Assembly: GCA_023382335.1 (NCBI GenBank)
Contig: JAMCPM010000011.1
Span: 253,229-317,228 of the forward strand
Length of the DNA: 64,000 bases
Source: Actinomycetota bacterium
GTDB taxonomy: Bacteria > Actinomycetota > Thermoleophilia > BMS3ABIN01
Direction of reading: 5' to 3'
The position numbers and the translations under genes are program-made. Shown piece by piece: positions 9,265 to 17,211 of the stretch; positions within the stretch are counted from its first letter, which is position 1; each line of letters opens with the position of its first letter. The notes under the pieces are model-generated. The model was not told the DNA's origin. It was given only the letters and a program-made list of their open reading frames with translations, and made no database searches.

Positions 9265-9838
9265 TTTGTTGGGGGGCTCTTACCCATTCGCGCGCCCTCA
9301 TAAAATAATTTATGCCTGAGATGATCGTGAGCAGGGCGGCGATATAGATAAGATACCAGCTGAGCGGCTTGCCGAGGATGTAGCCGAATGGCGGCAGGAT
9401 CAGGGCCACCACGGCGATGATCTGGCTGAATGTCTTGACCTTTCCCAGCGGGCTCGCCGGGATGACCACGTTCTCGGCGGCGGCCACCAGCCTGAGCCCG
9501 GAAACGGCGAATTCGCGGGCGATGATCACCATTGCCAGCCAGGCAGAGATGCGGTCAAGGGAAACCAGTGACACCAGGGCCGCCGAGATCAGCAGCTTGT
9601 CGGCCAGGGGATCGAGGAATTGCCCCAGGACGGTGACGGCGTTGCGGGAGCGGGCGAAGTAACCATCGAGGGTGTCGGTCACGGCGGCAACGGCGAAGAC
9701 AGCCACGGCTCCGGCATCCCGGACATCAGATGGAATCTGCTCGAGCCCCAGCAGGAATGCCATGAAAACGGGGATCAGCAGGATTCGAAATATCGTCAGG
9801 CCATTGGCGAGGTTGACGGGAAGACGCAGGCGTACCAT
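9260..9838 (-). CDS. pgsA: CDP-diacylglycerol--glycerol-3-phosphate 3-phosphatidyltransferase
   Basis: Integral membrane enzyme making phosphatidylglycerol phosphate. The CDP-alcohol phosphotransferase signature is complete: DTLDGYFARS then GQFLDPLADK (about residues 60-84). Four or more membrane helices are visible. I prefer the ATG at 9838 because AAGG lies at proper spacing; a GTG at 9844 is also possible. The gene starts 21 bp after rodZ on the same strand. rodZ-pgsA-cinA is a conserved order in Actinomycetota and Firmicutes. Confidence 0.95.
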   Translation of the reverse strand: MVRLRLPVNLANGLTIFRILLIPVFMAFLLGLEQIPSDVRDAGAVAVFAVAAVTDTLDGYFARSRNAVTVLGQFLDPLADKLLISAALVSLVSLDRISAWLAMVIIAREFAVSGLRLVAAAENVVIPASPLGKVKTFSQIIAVVALILPPFGYILGKPLSWYLIYIAALLTIISGINYFMRAREWVRAPQQS

Positions 9839-9859
9839 GCGCACCTTCGGCCCGCCGGC

Positions 9860-10654
9860 CTAGGCCTGCCTGGTCATGCCGGCCGCGGTGATCAGGTAGG
9901 AGTCGTGGACGTTCTGGCTCAGCTGCTGCGGCTTGTCGTTGACGCTGACCTGAAGCCCGGTGAGATTCCCCGTCGTGAACCAGAGGGTCGTCAAGCCCGC
10001 GAAGTCTTCCGCCTTCAGGGTCTTGCTGTCGCCGGATGAAAGCGTGCCGGCCCAGACAACATCGCCGTTGGCGTTGTTGCCGCGCACCTCGATCCAGTTG
10101 CTTGTGCTGGTTGCGGTAAAGGTCACGCTCTGGAGCTGCGCCAGGACCGTCTGGGTAGGCGTCGGCGATGGAGCCGGCGGCGCGGCCGCGGGCGTCGTCT
10201 CCGTCGCCGTCTGCACCGTGTTCCCGGTATCGGCAGTAGTCACCAGGCTGGGCTTCTGGCTGGAGGAGTTGCCCCAGCCGAGATAGGCCAGGACCGCGAT
10301 GATCACGACCGCGAGTACGGCGACCAGGATGTAGTTGGTCTGATGCTTGCGATGAGCCTTGGGAGCCGTCTCGGTCTTGGCGGTCCGCGGCGGCTGGATG
10401 AGGTGCTCACGATGCTCGCCGGAACCGAACCGGTCGTTATACTCATCGATCAGCAACTGTGCGTCGAGATCGAGATATTCCGCATAGGTGCGAAGGAAGC
10501 CCTTGACGTACGTGCCGGCCGGCAGAACGTCGAAATCCTCGTTTTCCATCGCCTGGATATATTTTACGCGTATTTTGGTTTCATCTTCCGCCTGTTGCAG
10601 GGAGATATCCCTGCGGACACGCGCATCCCTCAGAGTTGTGCCGATCTCGAACAT
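9860..10654 (-). CDS. RodZ-like helix-turn-helix membrane protein
   Basis: Cytoskeleton-linked cell-shape protein. N-terminal HTH_25/Xre-type domain (about 5-72: LRDARVRRDISLQQAEDETK), a linker, one membrane helix (about 107-126: YILVAVLAVVIIAVLAYLGW), a Thr/Pro/Ala-rich outer linker and a C-terminal DUF4115 domain (about 170-250). This is the standard RodZ layout. AGGAGA lies just before the ATG. A perfect TATAAT on the minus strand about 70 bp upstream probably belongs to its promoter. First gene of the rodZ-pgsA-cinA-GPP34 unit. Confidence 0.9.
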   Translation of the reverse strand: MFEIGTTLRDARVRRDISLQQAEDETKIRVKYIQAMENEDFDVLPAGTYVKGFLRTYAEYLDLDAQLLIDEYNDRFGSGEHREHLIQPPRTAKTETAPKAHRKHQTNYILVAVLAVVIIAVLAYLGWGNSSSQKPSLVTTADTGNTVQTATETTPAAAPPAPSPTPTQTVLAQLQSVTFTATSTSNWIEVRGNNANGDVVWAGTLSSGDSKTLKAEDFAGLTTLWFTTGNLTGLQVSVNDKPQQLSQNVHDSYLITAAGMTRQA

Positions 10655-10721
10655 CCATTCTCCTGAAAAAAATAATTGCTGCCAGAACTAAAAAATCTAG
10701 CACTTTGCATAAAGCTAATCA

Positions 10722-10727
10722 ATTATA
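10722..10727 (-). promoter_or_regulatory. -10 element for rodZ
   Basis: TATAAT on the minus strand, 68 bp before the rodZ start. No good -35 hexamer is visible at 17 bp, so only the -10 is proposed. Confidence 0.5.
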
Positions 10728-10762
10728 AGAGGGCCGGCCGCAGACAGATACAACGGCATTCA

Positions 10763-10790
10763 TTGACAATCGCGGGGGTGCTGATAGTAT
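10763..10790 (+). promoter_or_regulatory. Sigma-70-type promoter of the hyp operon
   Basis: TTGACA (10763-10768), a 16-bp spacer and TAGTAT (10785-10790). It points to hypA with a predicted leader of about 120 nt. It lies in the divergent rodZ/hyp gap. Confidence 0.65.
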
Positions 10791-10918
10791 CAGTTGCAGT
10801 ACAGCTTCGAGGAAATATTACCCGGCGATTTTTGTTTGGAAAAGCCTGCAATTGGGGAAAAACAGTAATTCTGACCCCGATGTGGATCCCACGCCGCAGA
10901 TAACCGGGAAGGTGCGCC

Positions 10919-11299
10919 CTGCACGAGTATGCCATAACCGAAAGCATTCTGGAAATCGTCGAAGGTGAGGCGAACCGGACCCGCGCCTCGCGGGTGGACG
11001 AGATAACCGTCGTTATGGGCGAACTATCCACGTTCGTAGCCGATTCCATTGAGTTCTACTTTTCCGAACTTGCTCGCGGCACCATCGCCGAGGGGGCGGT
11101 ATTCCGGTTCCAGAAACTGGAGGCGCGGGCGGTCTGCTCCAACTGCGGCTTCCAGTTCCGTCCCCAAAACGCTATTTTCACCTGCCCCGACTGCAGCTCG
11201 CCGTTCTTCGAGCTGAAACAGGGCCGGGAGCTGTTTATTGAAAGCATCGATGTTTCCGGAGCCCAATTTCCCCGGTCCGAGGGGGTCGAACTGCAGTGA
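10919..11299 (+). CDS. hypA: Hydrogenase nickel incorporation protein HypA, CTG start
   Basis: Nickel chaperone for NiFe hydrogenase maturation. The frame gives (M)HEYAITESILEIVEGEA from a CTG at 10919. HypA proteins need His2 (MHE) for nickel binding, an in-frame TAA sits at 10901-10903, and no ATG, GTG or TTG lies between the two. GGAAGG sits about 8 bases upstream of the CTG. An ATG- or GTG-based start (10991 or 10994) would remove the nickel site. The zinc motif CSNC...CPDC is present (about 72-95). The product is 126 residues, slightly longer than usual. It overlaps hypB by 4 bp (GTGA). Confidence 0.9.
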   Translation: MHEYAITESILEIVEGEANRTRASRVDEITVVMGELSTFVADSIEFYFSELARGTIAEGAVFRFQKLEARAVCSNCGFQFRPQNAIFTCPDCSSPFFELKQGRELFIESIDVSGAQFPRSEGVELQ

Positions 11300-11955
11300 A
11301 GATAGAGGTCAGGAAGAATATCCTCGCCACCAACGCCGCCATGGCGGCTGAGAACCGCCAGCGGCTCGAGGATAACGGCGTATGCATGATCAACGTCATG
11401 GCCTCCCCCGGCGCCGGCAAGACGAGCGTCATCACCAGGGCCATCGAGGGCACCAGGGACAGGCTGAACCTGGCTGTCATCGAAGGCGATATTGCTTCCG
11501 AGATCGATTCCCTGGCGATCGAGGCCATGGATATTCCGGCCATCCAGATTAACACCGGCGGCTCCTGCCACCTGACGGCCGCCATGATCTCTTCCGCGCT
11601 CGATCACCTCGGCCTTGACCGGCTCGATCTGATCTTCATCGAAAACGTGGGCAACCTGGTCTGCCCGGCAGAGTTCGACCTCGGTGAGACCGGCAGGCTG
11701 GTTATCGCCAGCGTGGCAGAAGGGGACGACAAGCCCTACAAGTATCCGCTGATCTTTCGCGCCGTGGACGCCATCCTGGTCAATAAGATCGACCTGGTGG
11801 ACCATTGCGATTTTGATCTCGACCAGTTCCGCGAGGTCGTCGGCGGACTAAATCCAGAGGCGCCGGTTATCGAGCTTTCCTGCCGGGAGGGCGCCGGCCT
11901 GGAAGACTGGTGTGGCTGGCTGGAGACAACCGCGAGAAGCATTCCCTGTGACTGA
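11296..11955 (+). CDS. hypB: Hydrogenase nickel incorporation GTPase HypB
   Basis: G3E-family GTPase that delivers nickel with HypA. Of 219 residues, the Walker A is ASPGAGKTS (about 36-44); EGDIAS, INTGGSCHL and ENVGNLVCP carry the metal-site Cys/His residues at the dimer interface; NKIDL is the guanine-specificity motif. The N-terminal CxxCGC motif and the His-rich stretch found in some homologues are absent, so it probably has only the GTPase-domain metal site. GTG start inside the hypA stop. Confidence 0.96.
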   Translation: MKIEVRKNILATNAAMAAENRQRLEDNGVCMINVMASPGAGKTSVITRAIEGTRDRLNLAVIEGDIASEIDSLAIEAMDIPAIQINTGGSCHLTAAMISSALDHLGLDRLDLIFIENVGNLVCPAEFDLGETGRLVIASVAEGDDKPYKYPLIFRAVDAILVNKIDLVDHCDFDLDQFREVVGGLNPEAPVIELSCREGAGLEDWCGWLETTARSIPCD

Positions 11956-14413
11956 AGACGGGACAAGGTCTGGAGAGACCACCCGAGCACTTATCAGTGT
12001 CACCGGCATCGTGCAGGGTGTTGGTTTCCGCCCGTTCGTATATCAGCAGGCGACCCGCCTCGGCCTTTGCGGCAACGTGGCCAATACCTCCGACGGCGTG
12101 GAGATCGACGTCGAGGGATCGCTGGCAAGCATCGAGGCGCTGATGCAGGCGCTGGCGGAAGAGGCGCCGCCGCGGTCGCGCATCACCAGGCTCAACCGCG
12201 TGCATGTCCGGCCCGCCGGCAGGACCGGTTTCGAGATCTCCCGATCGCGCGCGGACAAGGGCGATTACCAGCTTGTCAGCCCCGACACCTGTATCTGTGA
12301 TGAATGTTTAAGTGAACTTTTCGATCCGTCGGATCGCCGTTTCCGTTATCCCTTCGTGAACTGCACCAATTGCGGCCCGCGTTTCACCATTATCGAAGGG
12401 CTTCCCTACGACCGCATCCTGACGACGATGAAGACATTCCCCATGTGCCCGGAATGCCAGGCGGAATATGAGGATCCGGGCGATCGCAGGTTTCATGCCG
12501 AGCCCAACGCCTGCCATACCTGCGGTCCGTCTCTCTGGCTCGAAGGCCCGGGGGGGAAAGCGCTGCCCGAGACCGATCCAGTCAGGGCCGCGGCGGACAG
12601 ACTGCGTGAGGGCAGGATCGTCGCCCTCAAAGGGCTGGGCGGATTTCAGCTGGCATGCCTGGCCACCGATAGGACCGCGGTTTCCCGCTTGCGCGACAGA
12701 AAGCGCCGGCCGCACAAGCCCTTCGCGGTCATGGTAGAGAACCTCGATGACGCCGCCCTGCACTGCCGAATGACCGCGCCCGATCGCGAGCTGCTTGCTT
12801 CCACTGAAAGACCGATCGTTTTAATGGAGTGGCTTGAAGACAGCGACATCGCCCGTGAGGTGGCGCCGGCGCTGCGGCAGCTCGGAGCGATGCTGCCCTG
12901 CTCCCCGCTTCATTACCTGCTGGCCGCCGAGGTCGGCCAACCCCTGGTGATGACCAGCGGCAATCTTTCCGAGGAACCGATCTGCCGCACCAATTCCGAG
13001 GCGCGCGAGCGCCTTGGCGGCATCGCTGATTTCTACCTGTGCCACAACCGTCCGATCATCTCCACCTATGACGACAGCGTGGCGATGGTCGTGGCCGGCG
13101 AGCCGGCGATTATCCGCCGCGCCCGCGGCTATGCACCGTTGCCAATCGAGCTGCCGGTGAGTTCCCGGACCATCCTGGCGGTCGGCGGCGAACTCAAGAG
13201 CACTTTCTGCCTCACTCGCGGCAACGATGCCATCCTCTCCCAGCACCTGGGCGACCTTAAGGATGCCGGGACCCTGATGCATTTCGAGCGGACTGAAGCG
13301 CTCTACGAGAGAATGTTCCGCGCCCGCCCGGATTATTTTGTCCACGACGCGCACCCGGACTATCTTTCTACCGCCTACAGCCGCGAGCGCGATGTCTCGG
13401 CGATCAAGGTTCAGCACCATAAAGCCCATGTCGCCGCCTGCCTGGCTGAGAACCGGTTTACCGGGACCGCAGTGGGAGTGGCGCTGGACGGCACCGGTTT
13501 CGGCGATGACGGCGCCATCTGGGGAGGCGAGTTCTTTGTCGGCAGCATGTCTCGTGGTTTCACGCGGGAGGCACACTTCGAGTACATCCCGCTGCTGGGA
13601 GGCGAAGCGGCCATCCGCGAACCCTGGCGCATGTCACTGGCGGCGGCCTGGGAGTATTGCCCGGAGGACGTCGATTTCGTGGCCGACCTGATGGAGGTCC
13701 CGGCAAGTAAGCGCGAGCTGCTTTTGAGACAGCTCGAAGCCGGGCTGAACTGCCCGGGAACATCCAGCTGCGGCCGGCTCTTCGACGCCGTGGCGGCGGT
13801 GACGCTTGGTCGCCTGGCGGTGAGCTACGAGGCGCAGGCGGCGATCGAGTTCGAAGCCGCGGCACAAGCCCTGGTGGGTGCGGCGGCGGCCAAGATCGGT
13901 GCGGGCACAGCCGCTACTGCTTCCGCAGGGCGCTTCGAACGCCGCGTCTTCCGTGACGCGGCCGGCGGCTCGCTGTACGAATCAGACATTTTTTGGCCGG
14001 CAAGCCGTCCCTCTGCCCTCGGCCCGGTCTCCTATTTCTTCGCCCTGGAGCAGAATGTGACACCGTGGGTTATCTCGCCGGCCAGGGTCATCAAGGGCGT
14101 GATCAGGAATCTCTCCCAGGGAGAACCGGCGGCGAGAATATCGCGCCGCTTCCACGTGGGCCTGGCAAAGGTTATAGTTCGGACTAGCCTGGAGCTGGCA
14201 GACAGATATAAACTGAACGCCGTGGCGCTGAGTGGCGGCGTCTTCCAGAACCGGCTGCTGCTCGAGCTCGTCAGGGCGAAGCTCGATGGCGAGGGCGTCA
14301 AAGTCCTTTTCCACAAGCAGGTGCCCACCAATGACGGAGGCATCTCCCTGGGACAGGCGGCCATTGCCGCTCATCACTACCGCCGCAATGAGACTTCCCG
14401 TATGAAAGGATAG
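11948..14413 (+). CDS. hypF: Carbamoyltransferase HypF
   Basis: Makes the carbamoyl group that becomes cyanide ligands of the NiFe site. Order of domains: acylphosphatase (GIVQGVGFRPFVYQQA), two zinc fingers (CICDEC...CTNCG and CPEC...CHTCG), a YrdC-like ATP/carbamoyl-AMP domain (about 190-370) and a Kae1-like domain (VQHHKAHVAACLAENR, GVALDGTGFGDDG, ALSGGVFQNRLLLE). About 821 residues from the GTG at 11948, which overlaps the hypB stop by 8 bp and has GAGAAG upstream. A second GTG at 11912 in the same frame is possible but would lengthen the overlap. An Ala-rich insert near residues 635-660 is local variation. Confidence 0.96.
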   Translation: MTEDGTRSGETTRALISVTGIVQGVGFRPFVYQQATRLGLCGNVANTSDGVEIDVEGSLASIEALMQALAEEAPPRSRITRLNRVHVRPAGRTGFEISRSRADKGDYQLVSPDTCICDECLSELFDPSDRRFRYPFVNCTNCGPRFTIIEGLPYDRILTTMKTFPMCPECQAEYEDPGDRRFHAEPNACHTCGPSLWLEGPGGKALPETDPVRAAADRLREGRIVALKGLGGFQLACLATDRTAVSRLRDRKRRPHKPFAVMVENLDDAALHCRMTAPDRELLASTERPIVLMEWLEDSDIAREVAPALRQLGAMLPCSPLHYLLAAEVGQPLVMTSGNLSEEPICRTNSEARERLGGIADFYLCHNRPIISTYDDSVAMVVAGEPAIIRRARGYAPLPIELPVSSRTILAVGGELKSTFCLTRGNDAILSQHLGDLKDAGTLMHFERTEALYERMFRARPDYFVHDAHPDYLSTAYSRERDVSAIKVQHHKAHVAACLAENRFTGTAVGVALDGTGFGDDGAIWGGEFFVGSMSRGFTREAHFEYIPLLGGEAAIREPWRMSLAAAWEYCPEDVDFVADLMEVPASKRELLLRQLEAGLNCPGTSSCGRLFDAVAAVTLGRLAVSYEAQAAIEFEAAAQALVGAAAAKIGAGTAATASAGRFERRVFRDAAGGSLYESDIFWPASRPSALGPVSYFFALEQNVTPWVISPARVIKGVIRNLSQGEPAARISRRFHVGLAKVIVRTSLELADRYKLNAVALSGGVFQNRLLLELVRAKLDGEGVKVLFHKQVPTNDGGISLGQAAIAAHHYRRNETSRMKG

Positions 14414-14460
14414 TCCGTCGGCGCGGCAATCCATGCTTCGCCCTTAGAAGGGTCAACGAA

Positions 14461-14733
14461 ATGTGTCTGGCGATCCCAGCAAAAATAATCAGCATTGACA
14501 ACCAGCGGGCAACCGTCGAGGTCGGCGGCCTGACGCGGGAGGCTTCCGTGGTCCTGCTTCCCGATGCCGGGCTGGGCGATTACGTGCTGATGCACGCGGG
14601 GTTTGCCATCTCACTCGTGGATGAAGAGGAGGCGCTGGAGACGATACGCCTCTTCGAGCAGCTCGCCGGGGGGTCTTTCTCAGGGGAAGATTTCGCGGAC
14701 GCCGATCCTGGCGGGCCGGGCCCGGCTGCATAG
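14461..14733 (+). CDS. hypC: Hydrogenase maturation chaperone HypC
   Basis: Small chaperone of 90 residues that carries the Fe(CN)2CO unit with HypD to the large subunit. It begins MCLAIPAKII; the essential Cys2 is present. LGDYVLMHAGFAI is also family-typical. The acidic, Pro/Gly-rich tail after residue 75 is longer than in E. coli. Starts 47 bp after hypF and ends 4 bp before hypD. Confidence 0.96.
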   Translation: MCLAIPAKIISIDNQRATVEVGGLTREASVVLLPDAGLGDYVLMHAGFAISLVDEEEALETIRLFEQLAGGSFSGEDFADADPGGPGPAA

Positions 14734-14737
14734 GGCC

Positions 14738-15847
14738 ATGCCTCTTTCCTTCCTCGATGATTTCCGCCGCGGCGAACACGTCCGCGCCCTCATGGAACGG
14801 CTCGAGGAAAGCGCCTCGCGACTTGAACGCCCCGTGCGCATCATGGAGGTCTGCGGCACCCACACCATGGCGATCTCCAGGCATGGCATCCGACAGGCGC
14901 TGCCACCGAATCTCAAGCTCATCTCCGGGCCCGGATGCCCGGTCTGCGTCACCGCCAACAGCGATATTGACACCTTCATCGAGATGGCGCAGTTGCCGGG
15001 CGTCATCGCCACCACTTTCGGCGACATGCTGCGGGTGCCGGGAACAAGGATGGGACTCGCCGAGGCCCGCAGCCGCGGGGCCAGTGTCCAGATAGTCTAT
15101 TCGACCCTGGACGCGCTCAAGCTGGCGCGCGATAACCCTGATTCAAAGATAATCTTCTTCGGCATCGGTTTTGAGACCACGGCTCCGACCATTGCCGCCG
15201 CTATCGCCGAAGCCAGCGGCTCCGGCATCGATAATTTCCTGGTGCTGTCGGCTCACAAGACCGTGCCGCGCGCTTTGGCGGCTCTTTGCAGCACTCCGGA
15301 GCTGGCTGTCGACGCTTTTCTCTGCCCCGGGCACGTGACCGCCATGATCGGCCCTCGCGCTTACGATCCGGTGGTGGAAGATTACGGGATACCCTGCGTC
15401 ATCGGCGGCTTCGAGCCCGCTGACGTGCTGCAGTCGCTGATAATGCTTTGCGAGCAGCTGGCCGGAGGCCGGGCCGAAGTCGCGCTGCAGTATACCCGCG
15501 GCGTGCGAGCCGACGGGAATCCCACGGCCATGGCGATGCTGGACAGGGTCTTTTCGCCCTGTGACGCCGAATGGCGCGGCCTCGGCGTGATTCCAGGGAG
15601 CGGCCTGGCGATACGCGATGATTTCGCCGCGCATGACGCCGCCAGGCACTTTCACGTCGACGCCAGCTACTCGCGCGAACCCAAGGGCTGCCTCTGCGGC
15701 GCCATCCTCACCGGGCTCAAGACTCCCGATGAATGCGGTCTTTTCGGCAAGGCCTGCAATCCCGACCATCCCGTCGGCCCCTGCATGGTCTCCTCGGAAG
15801 GAACCTGCGCGGCGTATTTTCTCTATGAGACCCACGATAATTTATGA
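14738..15847 (+). CDS. hypD: Hydrogenase iron-cyanide assembly protein HypD
   Basis: Iron-sulfur scaffold for Fe(CN)2CO assembly. Start chosen at ATG 14738 (MPLSFLDDFR), 4 bp after the hypC stop; longer readings start inside hypC and look non-homologous. The 369 residues contain MEVCGTHTMAI, GPGCPVCVT, FGIGFETTAP, PGHVTAMIG and the C-terminal 4Fe-4S cysteines in CLCGAILTG, CGLFGKACNP and GPCMVS. All key Cys residues are present. Confidence 0.97.
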   Translation: MPLSFLDDFRRGEHVRALMERLEESASRLERPVRIMEVCGTHTMAISRHGIRQALPPNLKLISGPGCPVCVTANSDIDTFIEMAQLPGVIATTFGDMLRVPGTRMGLAEARSRGASVQIVYSTLDALKLARDNPDSKIIFFGIGFETTAPTIAAAIAEASGSGIDNFLVLSAHKTVPRALAALCSTPELAVDAFLCPGHVTAMIGPRAYDPVVEDYGIPCVIGGFEPADVLQSLIMLCEQLAGGRAEVALQYTRGVRADGNPTAMAMLDRVFSPCDAEWRGLGVIPGSGLAIRDDFAAHDAARHFHVDASYSREPKGCLCGAILTGLKTPDECGLFGKACNPDHPVGPCMVSSEGTCAAYFLYETHDNL

Positions 15848-15926
15848 GGTTTTGTGACTATGAATTATCTTTATTGTCTTAAGACCACAATTATTATACG
15901 TAGTCATCGGACCAGAGTTAAGTTTC

Positions 15927-16955
15927 ATGGTGCCTGATTCCCACAAGGACAAGCGGATACTACTGGCCCACGGCAGCGGCGGGCGCATGACCCAGGAGCT
16001 GATCGAAGACGTTTTCGGCCGCGCCTTCGCCAACCCCTTCCTCGACCGCATGGACGATGCCGCCTCGCTTGAGCTCGACGGCAGGATCGCCTTCACGGTC
16101 GACAGCCATGTGGTCTCCCCCATCTTCTTTCCCGGCGGCGACATCGGCCGGCTGTCGCTCACCGGCACGGTGAACGACCTGGCGATGATGGGCGCTCGCC
16201 CCCTGTTTATATCCGCCGGCTTCATCATCGAGGAAGGGCTGCCCTTCCGTGACCTGCAGACGATTGTGGACTCGATGCAGCAGGCAGCCGCGGAGGCCGG
16301 TGTTGAGGTCGTTGCCGGCGACACCAAAGTAGTCGAGCGCGGCGCCGCCGACGGCATCTTCATCACCACCAGCGGCATTGGTTCCATTCCTGCGGGGGTT
16401 CAGACATCAGCCTCGGGCGCCCGCCCTGGAGATGCCGTGATCGTCAGCGGCACCATCGGCGATCACGGCGCGGCGATCCTGAGCTGCAGGGGGGGCATGG
16501 ATTTCAGCGTCGAGCTGACAAGCGATTGCGCTCCCCTGGGCGGACTGGTGGCCGACATGCTGGCGGCCTCAAGCGAGATACATGCGCTGCGCGACCCCAC
16601 CCGGGGCGGCGTGGCTGCAACCCTCAACGAGATCGCGGCCGCCTCCTGCGTGGATATCGAGATCGGGGAAGAGCTGATTCCTTTCCAGAGCGATGTGCGT
16701 GCCGCCTGCGAGCTTCTGGGGCTCGACCCCCTCATGCTTGCCAACGAGGGCAAGCTGGTAGCTTTCGTGGCCGAGGCCGATTCCGCCCGGATCCTGGCTG
16801 CCATGAGGAACAACCCGCTGGGAGCTGATGCCTGTATCATTGGTTCCGTCGCAGCCTCCGGTTCTGGCCGCTGCCGGGTTTTTGCCCGTACTGCCCTTGG
16901 CAGCCGCCGCATCCTTTCGATGCCATCGGGGGAGCAGCTGCCCCGGATCTGCTAG
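15927..16955 (+). CDS. hypE: Hydrogenase dehydratase HypE
   Basis: AIR-synthase-related ATPase that dehydrates the thiocarboxamide on its own C-terminal cysteine to thiocyanate. Starts with LLAHGSGGRMTQELI, has GDTKVVERG and DPTRGGVAATLNE, and ends PRIC, with the modified Cys as the last residue. 342 residues. It is separated from hypD by 79 bp of unusually AT-rich DNA containing an imperfect inverted repeat (TGACTA...TAGTCA), so it may have some independent control. Confidence 0.97.
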   Translation: MVPDSHKDKRILLAHGSGGRMTQELIEDVFGRAFANPFLDRMDDAASLELDGRIAFTVDSHVVSPIFFPGGDIGRLSLTGTVNDLAMMGARPLFISAGFIIEEGLPFRDLQTIVDSMQQAAAEAGVEVVAGDTKVVERGAADGIFITTSGIGSIPAGVQTSASGARPGDAVIVSGTIGDHGAAILSCRGGMDFSVELTSDCAPLGGLVADMLAASSEIHALRDPTRGGVAATLNEIAAASCVDIEIGEELIPFQSDVRAACELLGLDPLMLANEGKLVAFVAEADSARILAAMRNNPLGADACIIGSVAASGSGRCRVFARTALGSRRILSMPSGEQLPRIC

Positions 16956-17119
16956 GCTGCAGAGCGCCGGTGGCAGGCATGAGTAGCTGCCTGGTACGGC
17001 CGCCTGCAGCAACCGGTTGCATTCCCCGATTCCGGAGGACTAGAATCCCTAGAACCGTCATTGGGGCCCGGCAATATACCTCGCAGGCAAGTGGAAGGGC
17101 ATCTGGCGAAAGTCCCATT
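16956..17119 (+). ncRNA. Candidate riboswitch leader of the KimA-type permease gene
   Basis: Between hypE and the permease gene lies a structured stretch with several inverted repeats. Near its 3' end ACCTCGCAGGC (17078-17088) resembles the conserved 3' part of c-di-AMP (ydaO) riboswitches (CTAACCTCGTAGGC). Directly after it GTGGAAGGG (17091-17099) can pair over 9 bp with CCCATTCCGC (17114-17123), which would occlude the first arm of the terminator at 17120-17136. This is the geometry of a transcription-control switch. The characteristic GGGGUGAAU block of ydaO is not clearly present, so the class is uncertain. Confidence 0.4.
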
Positions 17120-17146
17120 CCGCTGCTCGCTGGCGGCTATTTTTTT
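17120..17146 (+). terminator. Attenuator terminator in the kimA leader
   Basis: CCGCT (17120-17124), loop, GGCGG (17132-17136), then CTATTTTTTT. It lies 66 bp before the permease start, so it can only act as an attenuator for that gene or as the hyp operon terminator. Confidence 0.65.
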
Positions 17147-17211
17147 GCCCCGGCCGAATCTGGTTTTAACCTCAGCCGGGCTGGTATCTTCGAGATGAAC
17201 AAAGGATCTGG

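Noticed and set aside
11056-13576. Long antisense frames opposite hypA, hypB and hypF
   Set aside because: The sense frames are intact hyp genes with all motifs; the antisense products lack any recognisable domain.
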